Below are positions 8,750-14,995 of a stretch of DNA of 20,861 nt, one piece after another; positions within the stretch are counted from its first letter, which is position 1, and each line of letters starts with the position of its first letter. The stretch comes from a virus. The stretch lies in IMG/VR virus record IMGVR_UViG_3300042922_000618, positions 1 through 20,861 of that record, one strand, 5' to 3'. The notes beneath the pieces were generated by a model. That model did no database searches and had not been told where the DNA came from. It saw only the letters and a list, made by a program, of their open reading frames with translations. Both the position numbers and the translations under genes were made by a program.

Positions 8750-8786
8750 CTCCTGCAGTTATTCAATTCCTCATAAAAGACTTGTT

Positions 8787-9041
8787 TTATTGTATACTCA
8801 AAACTGGCAAAACTTCTAACAGTTCTATGGTCGTTCCCTCGTGCAGCAAGTAACCTTGTTTGAAAAGTTTTACCATTCCATACTCTGCAGCCACTTCCTT
8901 CATTACTTTCATCAGATCATACTTCTCATCTTCATCTAACGGCAGGTTCACCACCGTATCCTCTTCATCGACTACAACTCTGACTTCAGCCTCGTGGGAT
9001 TGGTTAGCCCAAGATCTTTTAAAAATTACATCGAAAATCAA
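8787..9041 (-). CDS. Hypothetical protein, 84 aa, TTG start
   Basis: I do not recognise this protein. It reads as a small alpha/beta domain with an acidic middle (VVDEEDTVVNLPLDEDEKYD) and a hydrophobic C-terminus (IELLEVLPVLSIQ). The frame also has an ATG at 9059. However, the only ribosome binding site, GGGAGGTGAG, lies between that ATG and a TTG at 9039-9041 with normal spacing to the TTG, so the TTG is taken as the start. It lies immediately upstream of nrdD. Any role in regulating nucleotide reduction would be speculation from position only. Confidence 0.7.
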   Translation of the reverse strand: MIFDVIFKRSWANQSHEAEVRVVVDEEDTVVNLPLDEDEKYDLMKVMKEVAAEYGMVKLFKQGYLLHEGTTIELLEVLPVLSIQ

Positions 9042-9064
9042 TTTCTCACCTCCCTTCATATATT

Positions 9065-9436
9065 TTAAACTGGATCATAACTATACAATGTTGAGACATA
9101 TATTTCACTAAGCGCCGTACCTGCAAAATTGTTGATTACATGTGGAACTGTCTGATCTTTGTGTTCGATCACCAGCACATCCCTATGAGTGTCTCTGTTA
9201 ATTCCTCCCAATCGCACGAACACTGGTGCGTTAATATTGGTCAGTGCTGTATTAATTGGGACAATTAATTCACTTGTAAAGAATTCAAGCTTTGTACTAT
9301 ATGTCCCATCGGGAATTACAATTGAATACGTAACTCCATCAACTGCAAATTGAAAACTATTATTGCTTGAATTGATAACTGTATCATTGCTATTAATGGC
9401 TTTGCTGCCCCAGACTTGTGATCCCTGCTGCGTCAT
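9065..9436 (-). CDS. Hypothetical protein, 123 aa
   Basis: This unrecognised protein is rich in Ser, Asn, Thr, Val and Ile, with a likely all-beta composition. It starts MTQQGSQVWGSKAINSNDTV and ends IYVSTLYSYDPV. It lacks a signal peptide and membrane segments. The composition (FQFAVDGVTYSIVIPDGTYS) resembles phage surface or virion decoration proteins, but there is no motif to prove this. The chosen ATG overlaps the previous stop (ATGA) and has AAGGAAGAAG upstream; the longer frame back to 9493 lies inside the neighbouring gene. It is unusual beside metabolic genes if it really is structural. Confidence 0.65.
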   Translation of the reverse strand: MTQQGSQVWGSKAINSNDTVINSSNNSFQFAVDGVTYSIVIPDGTYSTKLEFFTSELIVPINTALTNINAPVFVRLGGINRDTHRDVLVIEHKDQTVPHVINNFAGTALSEIYVSTLYSYDPV

Positions 9437-9660
9437 TCGCTTCTTCCTTTCATAAATACTCTCATATCGAATTCTCTCCAGCCCACATACCAAAACTGTT
9501 CATCAAGAGCATCAAATTTATTAAATTCCTTTACTCCAATTGTTTCTTTTAACTTTCTCTTTATAAATACATCCTCATGTAATTTGTATTCTTCTTCAGA
9601 TCCAATTACACTTTTAAAGGTCTCATATAAAGCTTCAGATAAATTGATGTATATTCTCAT
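9433..9660 (-). CDS. Hypothetical protein, 75 aa
   Basis: This is a small, mostly helical charged protein (MRIYINLSEALYETFKSVIG), not recognised. It is preceded by AAAAAAGG about 10 nt before the ATG and by a strong promoter at 9682-9710, leaving a leader of only about 15 nt. Its stop overlaps the next start by ATGA. It is therefore the first gene of a transcript that probably continues through 9065-9436 and 8787-9041 towards nrdD. Confidence 0.65.
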   Translation of the reverse strand: MRIYINLSEALYETFKSVIGSEEEYKLHEDVFIKRKLKETIGVKEFNKFDALDEQFWYVGWREFDMRVFMKGRSE

Positions 9661-9681
9661 TATTGCATTACCTTTTTTATT

Positions 9682-9710
9682 ATTATATTTAGTTTATTTA
9701 ATTATTTCAA
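9682..9710 (-). promoter_or_regulatory. Sigma-A-type promoter, TTGAAA-17-TATAAT
   Basis: On the minus strand TTGAAA (9705-9710) and TATAAT (9682-9687) are separated by exactly 17 nt in a very AT-rich stretch. The -35 box overlaps the TGA stop of the upstream gene (9707-9709). Transcription would begin near 9675 and lead into the gene at 9660. The 21-bp spacer region is identical to a sequence over the thyX stop at 1318-1338, where the promoter boxes are not conserved. Confidence 0.7.
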
Positions 9711-9916
9711 CAAGTTTCATAATCAATCCTCAAAAGATTGTCCTCTCCGAGATATGGATTACTTATGGCAACAAATACTGATTTGCCTGACTCGTCTGTC
9801 ACTGGGGTAATGTTATCAAAAAGCCGAAAATAATCATCTCTTTTTAAATCACTAAAATCATAAGGCTTCCAAATACCATCAATTAGTTTTTGAGTGGTTC
9901 TAACTATTCTAATCAT
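9707..9916 (-). CDS. Hypothetical protein, 69 aa
   Basis: This is an unrecognised small protein beginning MIRIVRTTQKLIDGIWKPYD and ending LLRIDYETC. Alternating hydrophobic residues suggest a compact beta fold of the kind common in phage accessory genes. Its ATG overlaps the end of the preceding gene (ATGATTAG), with GAGAGG rather far upstream, so it is probably translationally coupled. Its stop lies inside the -35 box of the next promoter. Confidence 0.65.
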   Translation of the reverse strand: MIRIVRTTQKLIDGIWKPYDFSDLKRDDYFRLFDNITPVTDESGKSVFVAISNPYLGEDNLLRIDYETC

Positions 9917-10139
9917 TATTTAATGAATACCTCTCTACCTTTTCAGTTTCATAAGTTATTTCAAATGTATCGCACCCAATTGTTTTTACTACTTCTTTAA
10001 TTTTGTCCATCGAAGGCAGAATATTAAAATGCTTCCTCCTCGTGGTCGTTGCTTCTTCACCGTTCGCTGCGACATCTGCAATATTGTATATATCTAAGAT
10101 GTAACTCTCATGTAATTCTTCGTCATATTTCGCGAACAT
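9909..10139 (-). CDS. Hypothetical protein, 76 aa
   Basis: Not recognised. The protein starts MFAKYDEELHESYILDIYN, has a basic patch TTTRRKHFN in the middle, and ends EKVERYSLNND. AAAGGACTG lies at good distance before the ATG. It follows a small membrane-protein gene by 18 nt and overlaps the next gene by 8 nt. Both probably belong to the transcript from the operator-flanked promoter at 10349-10376. Confidence 0.65.
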   Translation of the reverse strand: MFAKYDEELHESYILDIYNIADVAANGEEATTTRRKHFNILPSMDKIKEVVKTIGCDTFEITYETEKVERYSLNND

Positions 10140-10157
10140 TTAATCAGTCCTTTATAA

Positions 10158-10298
10158 TTATTTTTCTGTTGGGACACTATTGATTGCTGAAATTAGAAAT
10201 GCACAGCCAACAATAAAATAATCTGGTTTAACTCCTACAATTAAAAGACCCAACATAATCAACCAATAGCAGACTAAAAACCATCCAAGCGTTTTCAC
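10158..10298 (-). CDS. Small membrane protein, 46 aa, GTG start
   Basis: The predicted peptide starts (GTG) VKTLGWFLVCYWLIMLGLLIVG and ends ISAINSVPTEK. Two hydrophobic segments, about residues 5-22 and 27-40, are separated by KPDY, giving a two-pass membrane hairpin. GAGGTGG precedes the GTG at 10296-10298. It is the first gene after the promoter at 10349-10376. Very short membrane proteins are common among phage early genes, and some alter host envelope functions, but no specific role can be assigned here. Confidence 0.6.
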   Translation of the reverse strand: MKTLGWFLVCYWLIMLGLLIVGVKPDYFIVGCAFLISAINSVPTEK

Positions 10299-10344
10299 AT
10301 AGCCACCTCTTTCCTGATCAAAGTTACATTTCATGAGGTTTTAT

Positions 10345-10388
10345 ATACTATATATAGATATTTTTTTAATTGTCAATACTATATATAG
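10345..10388. repeat. Twin 13-bp repeats ATACTATATATAG, probable operators
   Basis: The 13-mer ATACTATATATAG occurs at 10345-10357 and again at 10376-10388, with start points 31 bp apart, about three helical turns. The core CTATATATAG is a perfect palindrome. The second copy extends to the 14-bp palindrome TACTATATATAGTA (10377-10390). One copy covers the -10 box and the other touches the -35 box of the minus-strand promoter, a typical position for repressor sites. Confidence 0.55.
10349..10376 (-). promoter_or_regulatory. Promoter TTGACA-16-TATATA with flanking operator-like repeats
   Basis: On the minus strand a consensus TTGACA (10371-10376) is followed after 16 nt by TATATA (10349-10354), or after 18 nt by TATAGT. 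It is the only consensus TTGACA I found in an intergenic region of the window. Identical 13-bp repeats overlap the -10 box and abut the -35 box. It would drive the small genes from 10298 downwards, and the repeats suggest regulation by a DNA-binding protein. Confidence 0.65.
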
Positions 10389-10405
10389 TAAATAATTAAG
10401 TTAAT

Positions 10406-10723
10406 TTACAGGCTAACCAACTTATTTTCATTTTTAAAACCATCATTTGTCATTACCACAACATCTTTCATATTTACTCCAGGAACAAAAGTCAATGCTT
10501 CTGCTACAGCATAACTTCCATCTGGATTTCGTTGCTGTGTAGATACTTGAACCAAGCATCCGTTAGGTAAGTTGCACACCTTAGTTGATTTCATCCATCC
10601 TTGAGACTCAGAACTTGCTTTGCAAAGCAGAGCAAATGTATCACCGTTTCCTACAGCCTTAATATCAGATACCTTTTTCTTTGCGTCCTCAATATTTTCA
10701 ATCGACAGATTCTTTTCTTCCAT
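10406..10723 (-). CDS. Hypothetical protein, 105 aa
   Basis: This unrecognised protein has a short charged helix at the N-terminus (NIEDAKKKVSDIK). A compact domain with three cysteines (LLCKASS, KVCNLPNGC) follows, then a beta-rich tail (ALTFVPGVNMKDVVVMTNDG). The cysteines are not spaced as a zinc site. The ATG lies 2 nt after the preceding stop, with GAGGAG in the end of that gene, so the two are coupled. The promoter and operators at 10345-10388 lie just after its stop, so it ends the preceding transcript. Confidence 0.7.
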   Translation of the reverse strand: MEEKNLSIENIEDAKKKVSDIKAVGNGDTFALLCKASSESQGWMKSTKVCNLPNGCLVQVSTQQRNPDGSYAVAEALTFVPGVNMKDVVVMTNDGFKNENKLVSL

Positions 10724-10725
10724 TG

Positions 10726-10899
10726 TTAATCATTCTCCTCATTTATTTTTTGTATTTTAAAATCAGCCATATCATCAATTCTTTTATGCGCCCATGCTCT
10801 CATTTTCTCTATCTCTTCGACATCATACGAGAGAACTATTCTAGTTATATTCCCCAGTAACATTCTATTCTCATTTTCAAACTCTCTTCTGTCTTTCAT
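10726..10899 (-). CDS. Hypothetical protein, 57 aa
   Basis: This is a small, highly charged protein (MKDRREFENENRMLLGN ... FKIQKINEEND), probably helical throughout, not recognised. GAGGGGT lies a few bases before the ATG at 10899. Its stop is 2 nt before the next ATG and its final codons carry the next gene's binding site. It has no membrane segment. Confidence 0.6.
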   Translation of the reverse strand: MKDRREFENENRMLLGNITRIVLSYDVEEIEKMRAWAHKRIDDMADFKIQKINEEND

Positions 10900-10943
10900 T
10901 TTTCTACCCCTCTTTTTTCTTCATTGAATATGTGCATTTCATC

Positions 10944-11255
10944 CTACTCGTATAATGCCTTAATTTTATCGTTTACCATTTCTTCAATATCTTCGGGCAA
11001 TAATGAAGTTGATTGATTTGTTTGATCATCCAAATAAGAATCCAAGATCTCATCAAACTTCTCGTATGCATAATCATCGCTGTATACAAATTCCTGTTCT
11101 TGCTCAATTAGTTCAATTGCAGTTTTCAAGCCCCTAATATAATATTCTTTAAAGTTTTGCTCTTCTTCTGTTTGAGTCTCTTGGAGAAGAGCGACCTCCT
11201 TCACTTCATTGATAATCTTAATTACTGAATCATATATTTTTACTATCTCAGACAT
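10944..11255 (-). CDS. Acidic hypothetical protein, 103 aa
   Basis: This strongly acidic, mostly helical protein (many Glu and Asp, for example FVYSDDYAYEKFDEILDSYLDDQ) is not recognised. AAAAAGGAG precedes the ATG. It is the first minus-strand gene left of the divergent intergenic region (11256-11363), so its transcript starts there or further upstream. Small acidic phage proteins often act as inhibitors or DNA mimics of host enzymes; here that is only a possibility. Confidence 0.7.
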   Translation of the reverse strand: MSEIVKIYDSVIKIINEVKEVALLQETQTEEEQNFKEYYIRGLKTAIELIEQEQEFVYSDDYAYEKFDEILDSYLDDQTNQSTSLLPEDIEEMVNDKIKALYE

Positions 11256-11301
11256 TTACTCGTTCTCCTTTTTCTAATAAAATTTGACTTTCATCTTTTA
11301 T

Positions 11302-11330
11302 ATGACATCTTTACTTTCGGACTCTATATC
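11302..11330 (+). promoter_or_regulatory. Possible plus-strand promoter, ATGACA-17-TATATC
   Basis: ATGACA (11302-11307, 5 of 6 matches to TTGACA) is followed after 17 nt by TATATC (11325-11330, 4 of 6 matches). It would start transcription near 11337, just before the plus-strand gene with its binding site AGAGGATG. A weaker minus-strand pair (TTTACT-18-TATAGA) overlaps it, so the region may be a divergent promoter. Confidence 0.45.
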
Positions 11331-11363
11331 CATCCTTTAAAATGATAGTAAAACTTGTAGAGG

Positions 11364-11984
11364 ATGAATTATGTGGGATTTACAATTGATTGGGGTACTC
11401 TAGTTGTTTCAGTACCTGTAATTGCTACTGCTACTATTGGCGCAGTCAAGTTTATTACTAGGGCCTACTTTAATGAACATTTAGAAAAACGAATGGAATT
11501 ATACAAGACTGATTTACAGAGAGAAATGGAAGCATACAAACTTGAACTTGAAAAAGATCGTAGCGAGTTTTTGAAAAGGCTCGATAATAAATCAAAGGTG
11601 TCTAATGATTTTCTAAATACAAGTTTCTTAAAAATGGAGGAGCTACGAGGACTAGTTAAAACTTGTTACTTTGCAGTCAAAGAAATGTCTCCGGCAGATA
11701 ACGTATTTGCAAGTCCTTTAGAGAGAGATCTGATTGGTTATTTAGAGAACCACAGAATGTATTTTTCTACGAAATTGATAGAGTTAATAAATAGCTTTAT
11801 CACTCAATCCGAAAATACACGTAAAATTATATACACTACATATTCAGTCAAAGATTCTGAGAACGCTGATCTCGAAAGGCTCTCCATTTTATATGATAAA
11901 GTAGCAGAAAACAAGAAAAGTCTTGAAGCCTTATTCCACTCTATTGAAGAATTCCTTCGTTCTGAATATTCGAATGCTGTATAA
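11364..11984 (+). CDS. Membrane-anchored coiled-coil protein, 206 aa
   Basis: This is the only convincing plus-strand gene in the window. Residues 10-32 form one membrane segment (TLVVSVPVIATATIGAVKF). A long heptad-like charged helix follows at about 33-78 (HLEKRMELYKTDLQREMEAY), then a helical C-terminal domain containing RKIIYTTYSVKD. The N-terminal anchor without a cleavage site suggests a cytoplasmic coiled coil tethered to the membrane. AGAGGATG precedes the ATG. Opposite orientation, its own possible promoter and its own terminator (11989-12005) mark it as a moron-like unit. A role in blocking other phages or in host interaction is inference; no family was recognised. Confidence 0.75.
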   Translation: MNYVGFTIDWGTLVVSVPVIATATIGAVKFITRAYFNEHLEKRMELYKTDLQREMEAYKLELEKDRSEFLKRLDNKSKVSNDFLNTSFLKMEELRGLVKTCYFAVKEMSPADNVFASPLERDLIGYLENHRMYFSTKLIELINSFITQSENTRKIIYTTYSVKDSENADLERLSILYDKVAENKKSLEALFHSIEEFLRSEYSNAV

Positions 11985-11988
11985 TTTC

Positions 11989-12005
11989 GGGGTCTTTATG
12001 ACCCC
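11989..12005. terminator. Terminator hairpin between convergent genes
   Basis: GGGGTC (11989-11994) pairs with GACCCC (12000-12005) around a 5-nt TTTAT loop, 5 nt after the plus-strand stop. It is followed by TTAAAAT, a short and imperfect U tract. It lies between convergent genes and could stop transcription from both sides, more clearly from the plus strand. Confidence 0.65.
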
Positions 12006-12027
12006 TTAAAATGCGGATTTCATTAAC

Positions 12028-12438
12028 TTACTTCAACAATTCTGCAATCTCATCGAGTTCAAGTTCAACCTTTTTATCATCAGAAAGCAACTTGTCAAGT
12101 TTTGCTTCCATTGCTTTAAGCTTCTGTTCTTCATCCTTTCTATTCATGATCTCAAATTTCAATTTCAAATCAGTAATCCAATCCTCTACATGGTAGCCGC
12201 TAATATTAAATGAATCCAGCAATCCCAAATCTTTAGCGGACAATACGTATGTATTCAACTTAATTAAGAGAATTAAAACCTGCTCTTTCTGAAGCACTTG
12301 AATATTATGTCGTACTCCATCAATTTCAATTGAGCAATTGGTAATAGGCGTAAATTTTTGAGATTTGCTCAGTTTCTCCTTCTTAGTTTCAATTTGCTTC
12401 TTTAACTCAAGAATCTTTTGATCGTTCATATTAGCCAT
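12028..12438 (-). CDS. Coiled-coil hypothetical protein, 136 aa
   Basis: Charged helices flank a central compact domain. N-terminal residues 5-27 (DQKILELKKQIETKKEKLSK) and C-terminal residues 95-136 (EQKLKAMEAKLDKLLSDDKK) look like coiled coils. The middle (CSIEIDGVRHNIQVLQKEQVLILLIKL) is hydrophobic and beta-like. It is not recognised. The ATG overlaps the stop of the upstream gene (TAATG) with GGGAGACG before it, so the two genes are coupled and may act together. Confidence 0.75.
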   Translation of the reverse strand: MANMNDQKILELKKQIETKKEKLSKSQKFTPITNCSIEIDGVRHNIQVLQKEQVLILLIKLNTYVLSAKDLGLLDSFNISGYHVEDWITDLKLKFEIMNRKDEEQKLKAMEAKLDKLLSDDKKVELELDEIAELLK

Positions 12439-13562
12439 TATTCTTCGTCTCCCATTCGATAGAGTTTTCCATTGGTTAGATACTCATTTCTATATCTTGG
12501 TTTATACTGTTCCCAAATCTCTTCTAAGCTTCCAGAAAATAAAACTACTTCTTCAGTTGTATAACCGCTTCCCCATCTGCTCGGTACTTTTCTTTTGTCT
12601 GTGATTTGGTAGTTCTTGCTGTCTCTTTCTCCCTTTACTTCAACATAACTACTTTTGTCGTTAGCGATATAAACAGAAGTACCATAGTGCCAAGCATATT
12701 TCCCAATTTTGCTTTTCACTTTTTCAATGAACCTAGAAAGATCGTAGTAAACATATTCATCTTTTAATTCGTCATATGGTGAGTAGCAACTTCTTTGTTC
12801 TAACAAATCAAACATCTCCGCATAACGTTCGCAGCAATCATTTGAAACGGTCTCTATAATTCTGTCTCCAAGGGATTTTAGATTCAGGATATGCAAATCT
12901 TGTTTCTTTCGATAATTAATTATTTCTTTTGCAAATATGTATTGTTTTCCTTTATTGACATTCTCATAATAACTATCCTTGTAACCATTTCCCGAATTCC
13001 ACTTGGTATCCCAATAATCGTACCTCCCCATATATACAAGCTCTTGATTATCTTTAGTTCTATAAGTAGCGCCAACAATTAATTCCTTAGATTTGATATA
13101 GGTTTTATCATGAAGAACCTTATTGAACTGGCTTATCTCTTGATAATCTGGCGAATCTACAGGTAGGAGAATCAAATTCTTCCCGTCCCACGAGTAAACG
13201 AATTCTCCTTCTAAACCCTTCCCCTTGATGGAGTTGGTGTTTTCAAGAATATAGAGCAGATTTTCAATTGTAATCTCGAATTCAAACCCTCTTGGATCGT
13301 ATACACGAGTATATGCTTGACGATGGTTCCAGCCATCTTTGTAATCTCCAACCTTCTTATTTAAAACGAATCCTGAAACTGGTTCATTGTCGTATTCAAT
13401 TGAATCGATCTTCTTATCTCTCCAGCCTTCCCAAGAAGTTTCCTGGCGTAGTTTACCTTTCGCATCGTAGTAAATTACAAAGGCAAGTTTCTTAGTGTAT
13501 GTATTTTCTCTATTCTGGAATCCAACTTTAATCTTTTGTGGAACAAAAATATTAGTCTTCAT
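12438..13562 (-). CDS. Conserved-looking phage protein of unknown function, 374 aa
   Basis: A 374-aa soluble protein rich in Tyr, Trp, Lys and Asp. The N-terminal part (KIKVGFQNRENTYTKKLAFV ... SWEGWRDKKIDS ... PVSGFVLNKKVG) looks like a type of unknown protein I associate with large Gram-positive phages, but that is from memory and unproven. The C-terminal part (WGSGYTTEEVVLFSGSLEEI) is also beta-rich. No catalytic motif, membrane segment or signal peptide is visible. AAAGGAGAG precedes the ATG, which overlaps the HNH gene end by 11 nt. The following gene overlaps its stop. Confidence 0.8.
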   Translation of the reverse strand: MKTNIFVPQKIKVGFQNRENTYTKKLAFVIYYDAKGKLRQETSWEGWRDKKIDSIEYDNEPVSGFVLNKKVGDYKDGWNHRQAYTRVYDPRGFEFEITIENLLYILENTNSIKGKGLEGEFVYSWDGKNLILLPVDSPDYQEISQFNKVLHDKTYIKSKELIVGATYRTKDNQELVYMGRYDYWDTKWNSGNGYKDSYYENVNKGKQYIFAKEIINYRKKQDLHILNLKSLGDRIIETVSNDCCERYAEMFDLLEQRSCYSPYDELKDEYVYYDLSRFIEKVKSKIGKYAWHYGTSVYIANDKSSYVEVKGERDSKNYQITDKRKVPSRWGSGYTTEEVVLFSGSLEEIWEQYKPRYRNEYLTNGKLYRMGDEE

Positions 13563-14265
13563 TTAATCTCTCCTTTTTCCTATTTTCCCTGTGTCTTTTA
13601 TGATCATCTTCTAGCCATTTATTTATTTTTAAAAATCTCTCCTCTTGATAAAAAGGCTGCTTTAGATACCATACATCCACATCGTGTATCCACTTGCTTG
13701 AGTTACAATGAAGGCATGATGGCACACAATTACTCAAATTATTGCTTCCGTTATGGTCAACATGTTCCTTATGTAGATCTGATTTAATAAGTTTATGTTT
13801 TCTCTTTTGAAAATGATCTTTCTCATGTAACCCACAGTACGCACAAGAATCATCGAAATACTCTTTGCAAATAGACCATTCTTCATTAGTGATTTCATGA
13901 GCTTTGTTTTGTCTGTTTTCACGGTATGTTTTAAATTTGTGCTTGTTATTATTGACCCACTCTTGATGGGTTTCTCCGTCTCTGTATTTTTGATCGTTCT
14001 TTCTTTTTGTGGCTCTGCTAGATTCTTTTGCTTTTTCAGATCGTTTATAATCTCTATGTGTTTCTGCGTTATCTTTTACCCATTTCGCAGACTTTTCTTT
14101 AGTGCAGGTTTTACAATACGGATTAAATCCATCTACGCCATTTAATTTATTCTGATAAAAATTATTTTTATCCATGAGTAACCACTTCAAACATACAGAG
14201 CATTGTTTATATATTTCACCTTCGACAGTCTTATGATTTAGTTCATATGGTAGGCCTCTTGGAAT
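13552..14265 (-). CDS. HNH endonuclease with N-terminal zinc finger, probable ATT start
   Basis: A 237-aa HNH nuclease if started at ATT (14263-14265). An N-terminal zinc module has CSVC (22-25) and CKTC (51-54) in the pattern QCSVCLKW ... GFNPYCKTC. A long basic helical linker follows, then the HNH core: CAYC (141-144), HKEHVDHNGSN (around 165-175) and CLHCNSSKW (184-192). These proteins are often free-standing homing endonucleases in phages. No ATG, GTG or TTG lies between the in-frame TAA and CSVC. The first ATG (14190) would cut off half of the zinc site. The extended N-terminus MPRGLPYELNHKTVEGE fits a natural protein start, and GGAAGGGAG lies 10 nt before the ATT. A lost start codon is the alternative. 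Confidence 0.8.
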   Translation of the reverse strand: MPRGLPYELNHKTVEGEIYKQCSVCLKWLLMDKNNFYQNKLNGVDGFNPYCKTCTKEKSAKWVKDNAETHRDYKRSEKAKESSRATKRKNDQKYRDGETHQEWVNNNKHKFKTYRENRQNKAHEITNEEWSICKEYFDDSCAYCGLHEKDHFQKRKHKLIKSDLHKEHVDHNGSNNLSNCVPSCLHCNSSKWIHDVDVWYLKQPFYQEERFLKINKWLEDDHKRHRENRKKERLNED

Positions 14266-14304
14266 ACTAAATTAACTCCCTTCCTCATGAAATCTCTCTT
14301 TTGT

Positions 14305-14616
14305 CTACTGCGACTTTTTAATTGATTTAATATAGTTGCTCATTGAAAACCTATCTCCTACTGAAACAGTAATATCATATAATTGATCTTGTGTAAGCAA
14401 CTCTTTATAACTTGAATCTTCTGAATCATAAATCTGAATATCTTTTCCTTCTATACTCTTGAAAACATAAACTGTGAACGGAGTTGTATCATCTCCGCGA
14501 CCGTCAATTTCCAAACTTTGTTTATAGGAGAGTTTTTCTAATGTTGTGACTTCACCACATCCAGATAATAAGATTAAAATCAAAGCAGATAAGAGTATAA
14601 TCAATTTTCGTTTCAT
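14305..14616 (-). CDS. Predicted lipoprotein, 103 aa
   Basis: The N-terminus MKRKLIILLSALILILLSGCGE is a classic lipoprotein signal: two basic residues, a hydrophobic stretch and the lipobox LSGC, with the lipidated Cys at residue 20. The mature part of about 84 residues is polar (EVTTLEKLSYKQSLEIDGRG) and would face outside the host membrane. The ATG has AAGGAG and ATACAT directly before it. Surface lipoproteins of phages and prophages can block DNA entry of related phages; that is a reasonable but unproven role here. The protein itself is not recognised. Confidence 0.8.
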   Translation of the reverse strand: MKRKLIILLSALILILLSGCGEVTTLEKLSYKQSLEIDGRGDDTTPFTVYVFKSIEGKDIQIYDSEDSSYKELLTQDQLYDITVSVGDRFSMSNYIKSIKKSQ

Positions 14617-14626
14617 ATGTATCTCC

Positions 14627-14798
14627 TTAGCAAAAGTTAACCGAAATAAATGCTCTTACATCTTCCAATTCCTGAATCTTAGCTACATTAAATTGATCTT
14701 GTTGCCCAGTTGCTTACTGCCTTATTCGCCTTCGTCAGAGTACTAATTCGATTGCTCAAGTAATCCACAATTTCTTCCGTTTCATTTTTACCGTACAT
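14627..14798 (-). pseudogene. Small paralogue needing a +1 frameshift, 56 aa if joined
   Basis: Frame 0 from the ATG at 14798 reads MYGKNETEEIVDYLSNRIST ... AVSNW and stops at TAA (14688-14690) after 36 aa. The +1 frame continues QQDQFNVAKIQELEDVRAFI and ends at 14627. Both halves align with the adjacent gene at 14798-14995 (TKEEIIEMLNDRI and ARISELETVRDLI). The reading frame therefore changed, probably in the TGGG run near 14705-14708, where one extra G would explain it. It could be a decayed copy, a sequencing error or a programmed +1 shift. No obvious slippery codon is seen. GGAGG lies before the ATG, which overlaps the previous stop (TAATG). Confidence 0.6.
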
Positions 14799-14995
14799 TA
14801 ATCTTCCTCCTCAATTTGTGATTTTGGCAAAATTAAATCCCTTACAGTTTCCAGTTCGCTAATTCTTGCTTTCCATTCATTATTAACCACTGTTGGTTCC
14901 TTGGAGACTTTAACGAGTTCCCCCCATCTGATAATGCGATCATTGAGCATTTCAATTATTTCTTCTTTCGTATTCAATGGTTGCTCCCTGGACAT
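14798..14995 (-). CDS. Small helical protein, 65 aa
   Basis: This charged helical protein (MSREQPLNTKEEIIEMLNDR ... RDLILPKSQIEEED) has an unrecognised family. Its start overlaps the preceding stop (TAATG). It is clearly related to the frameshifted gene that follows it, so the pair looks like a tandem duplication. The pattern TKEEIIEMLNDRI, a linker, then ARISELETVRDLI suggests two helices packing as a hairpin. Confidence 0.7.
   Translation of the reverse strand: MSREQPLNTKEEIIEMLNDRIIRWGELVKVSKEPTVVNNEWKARISELETVRDLILPKSQIEEED

Noticed and set aside
11323-11352. Minus-strand promoter TTTACT-18-TATAGA in the divergent region
   Set aside because: Both boxes match only 4 of 6 and overlap the better plus-strand candidate; kept as a possibility only.
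14241-14290. Short ORF MRKGVNLVFQEAYHMN at the HNH start
   Set aside because: It is 16 codons in another frame and does not resemble a gene or the HNH N-terminus.
14700-14720. A second bypass site in the small frameshifted gene, using the GCAAC repeats
   Set aside because: The two GCAAC copies are 8 nt apart, and a hop between matched AAC codons lands in the wrong frame. A one-base difference in the G run explains it better.
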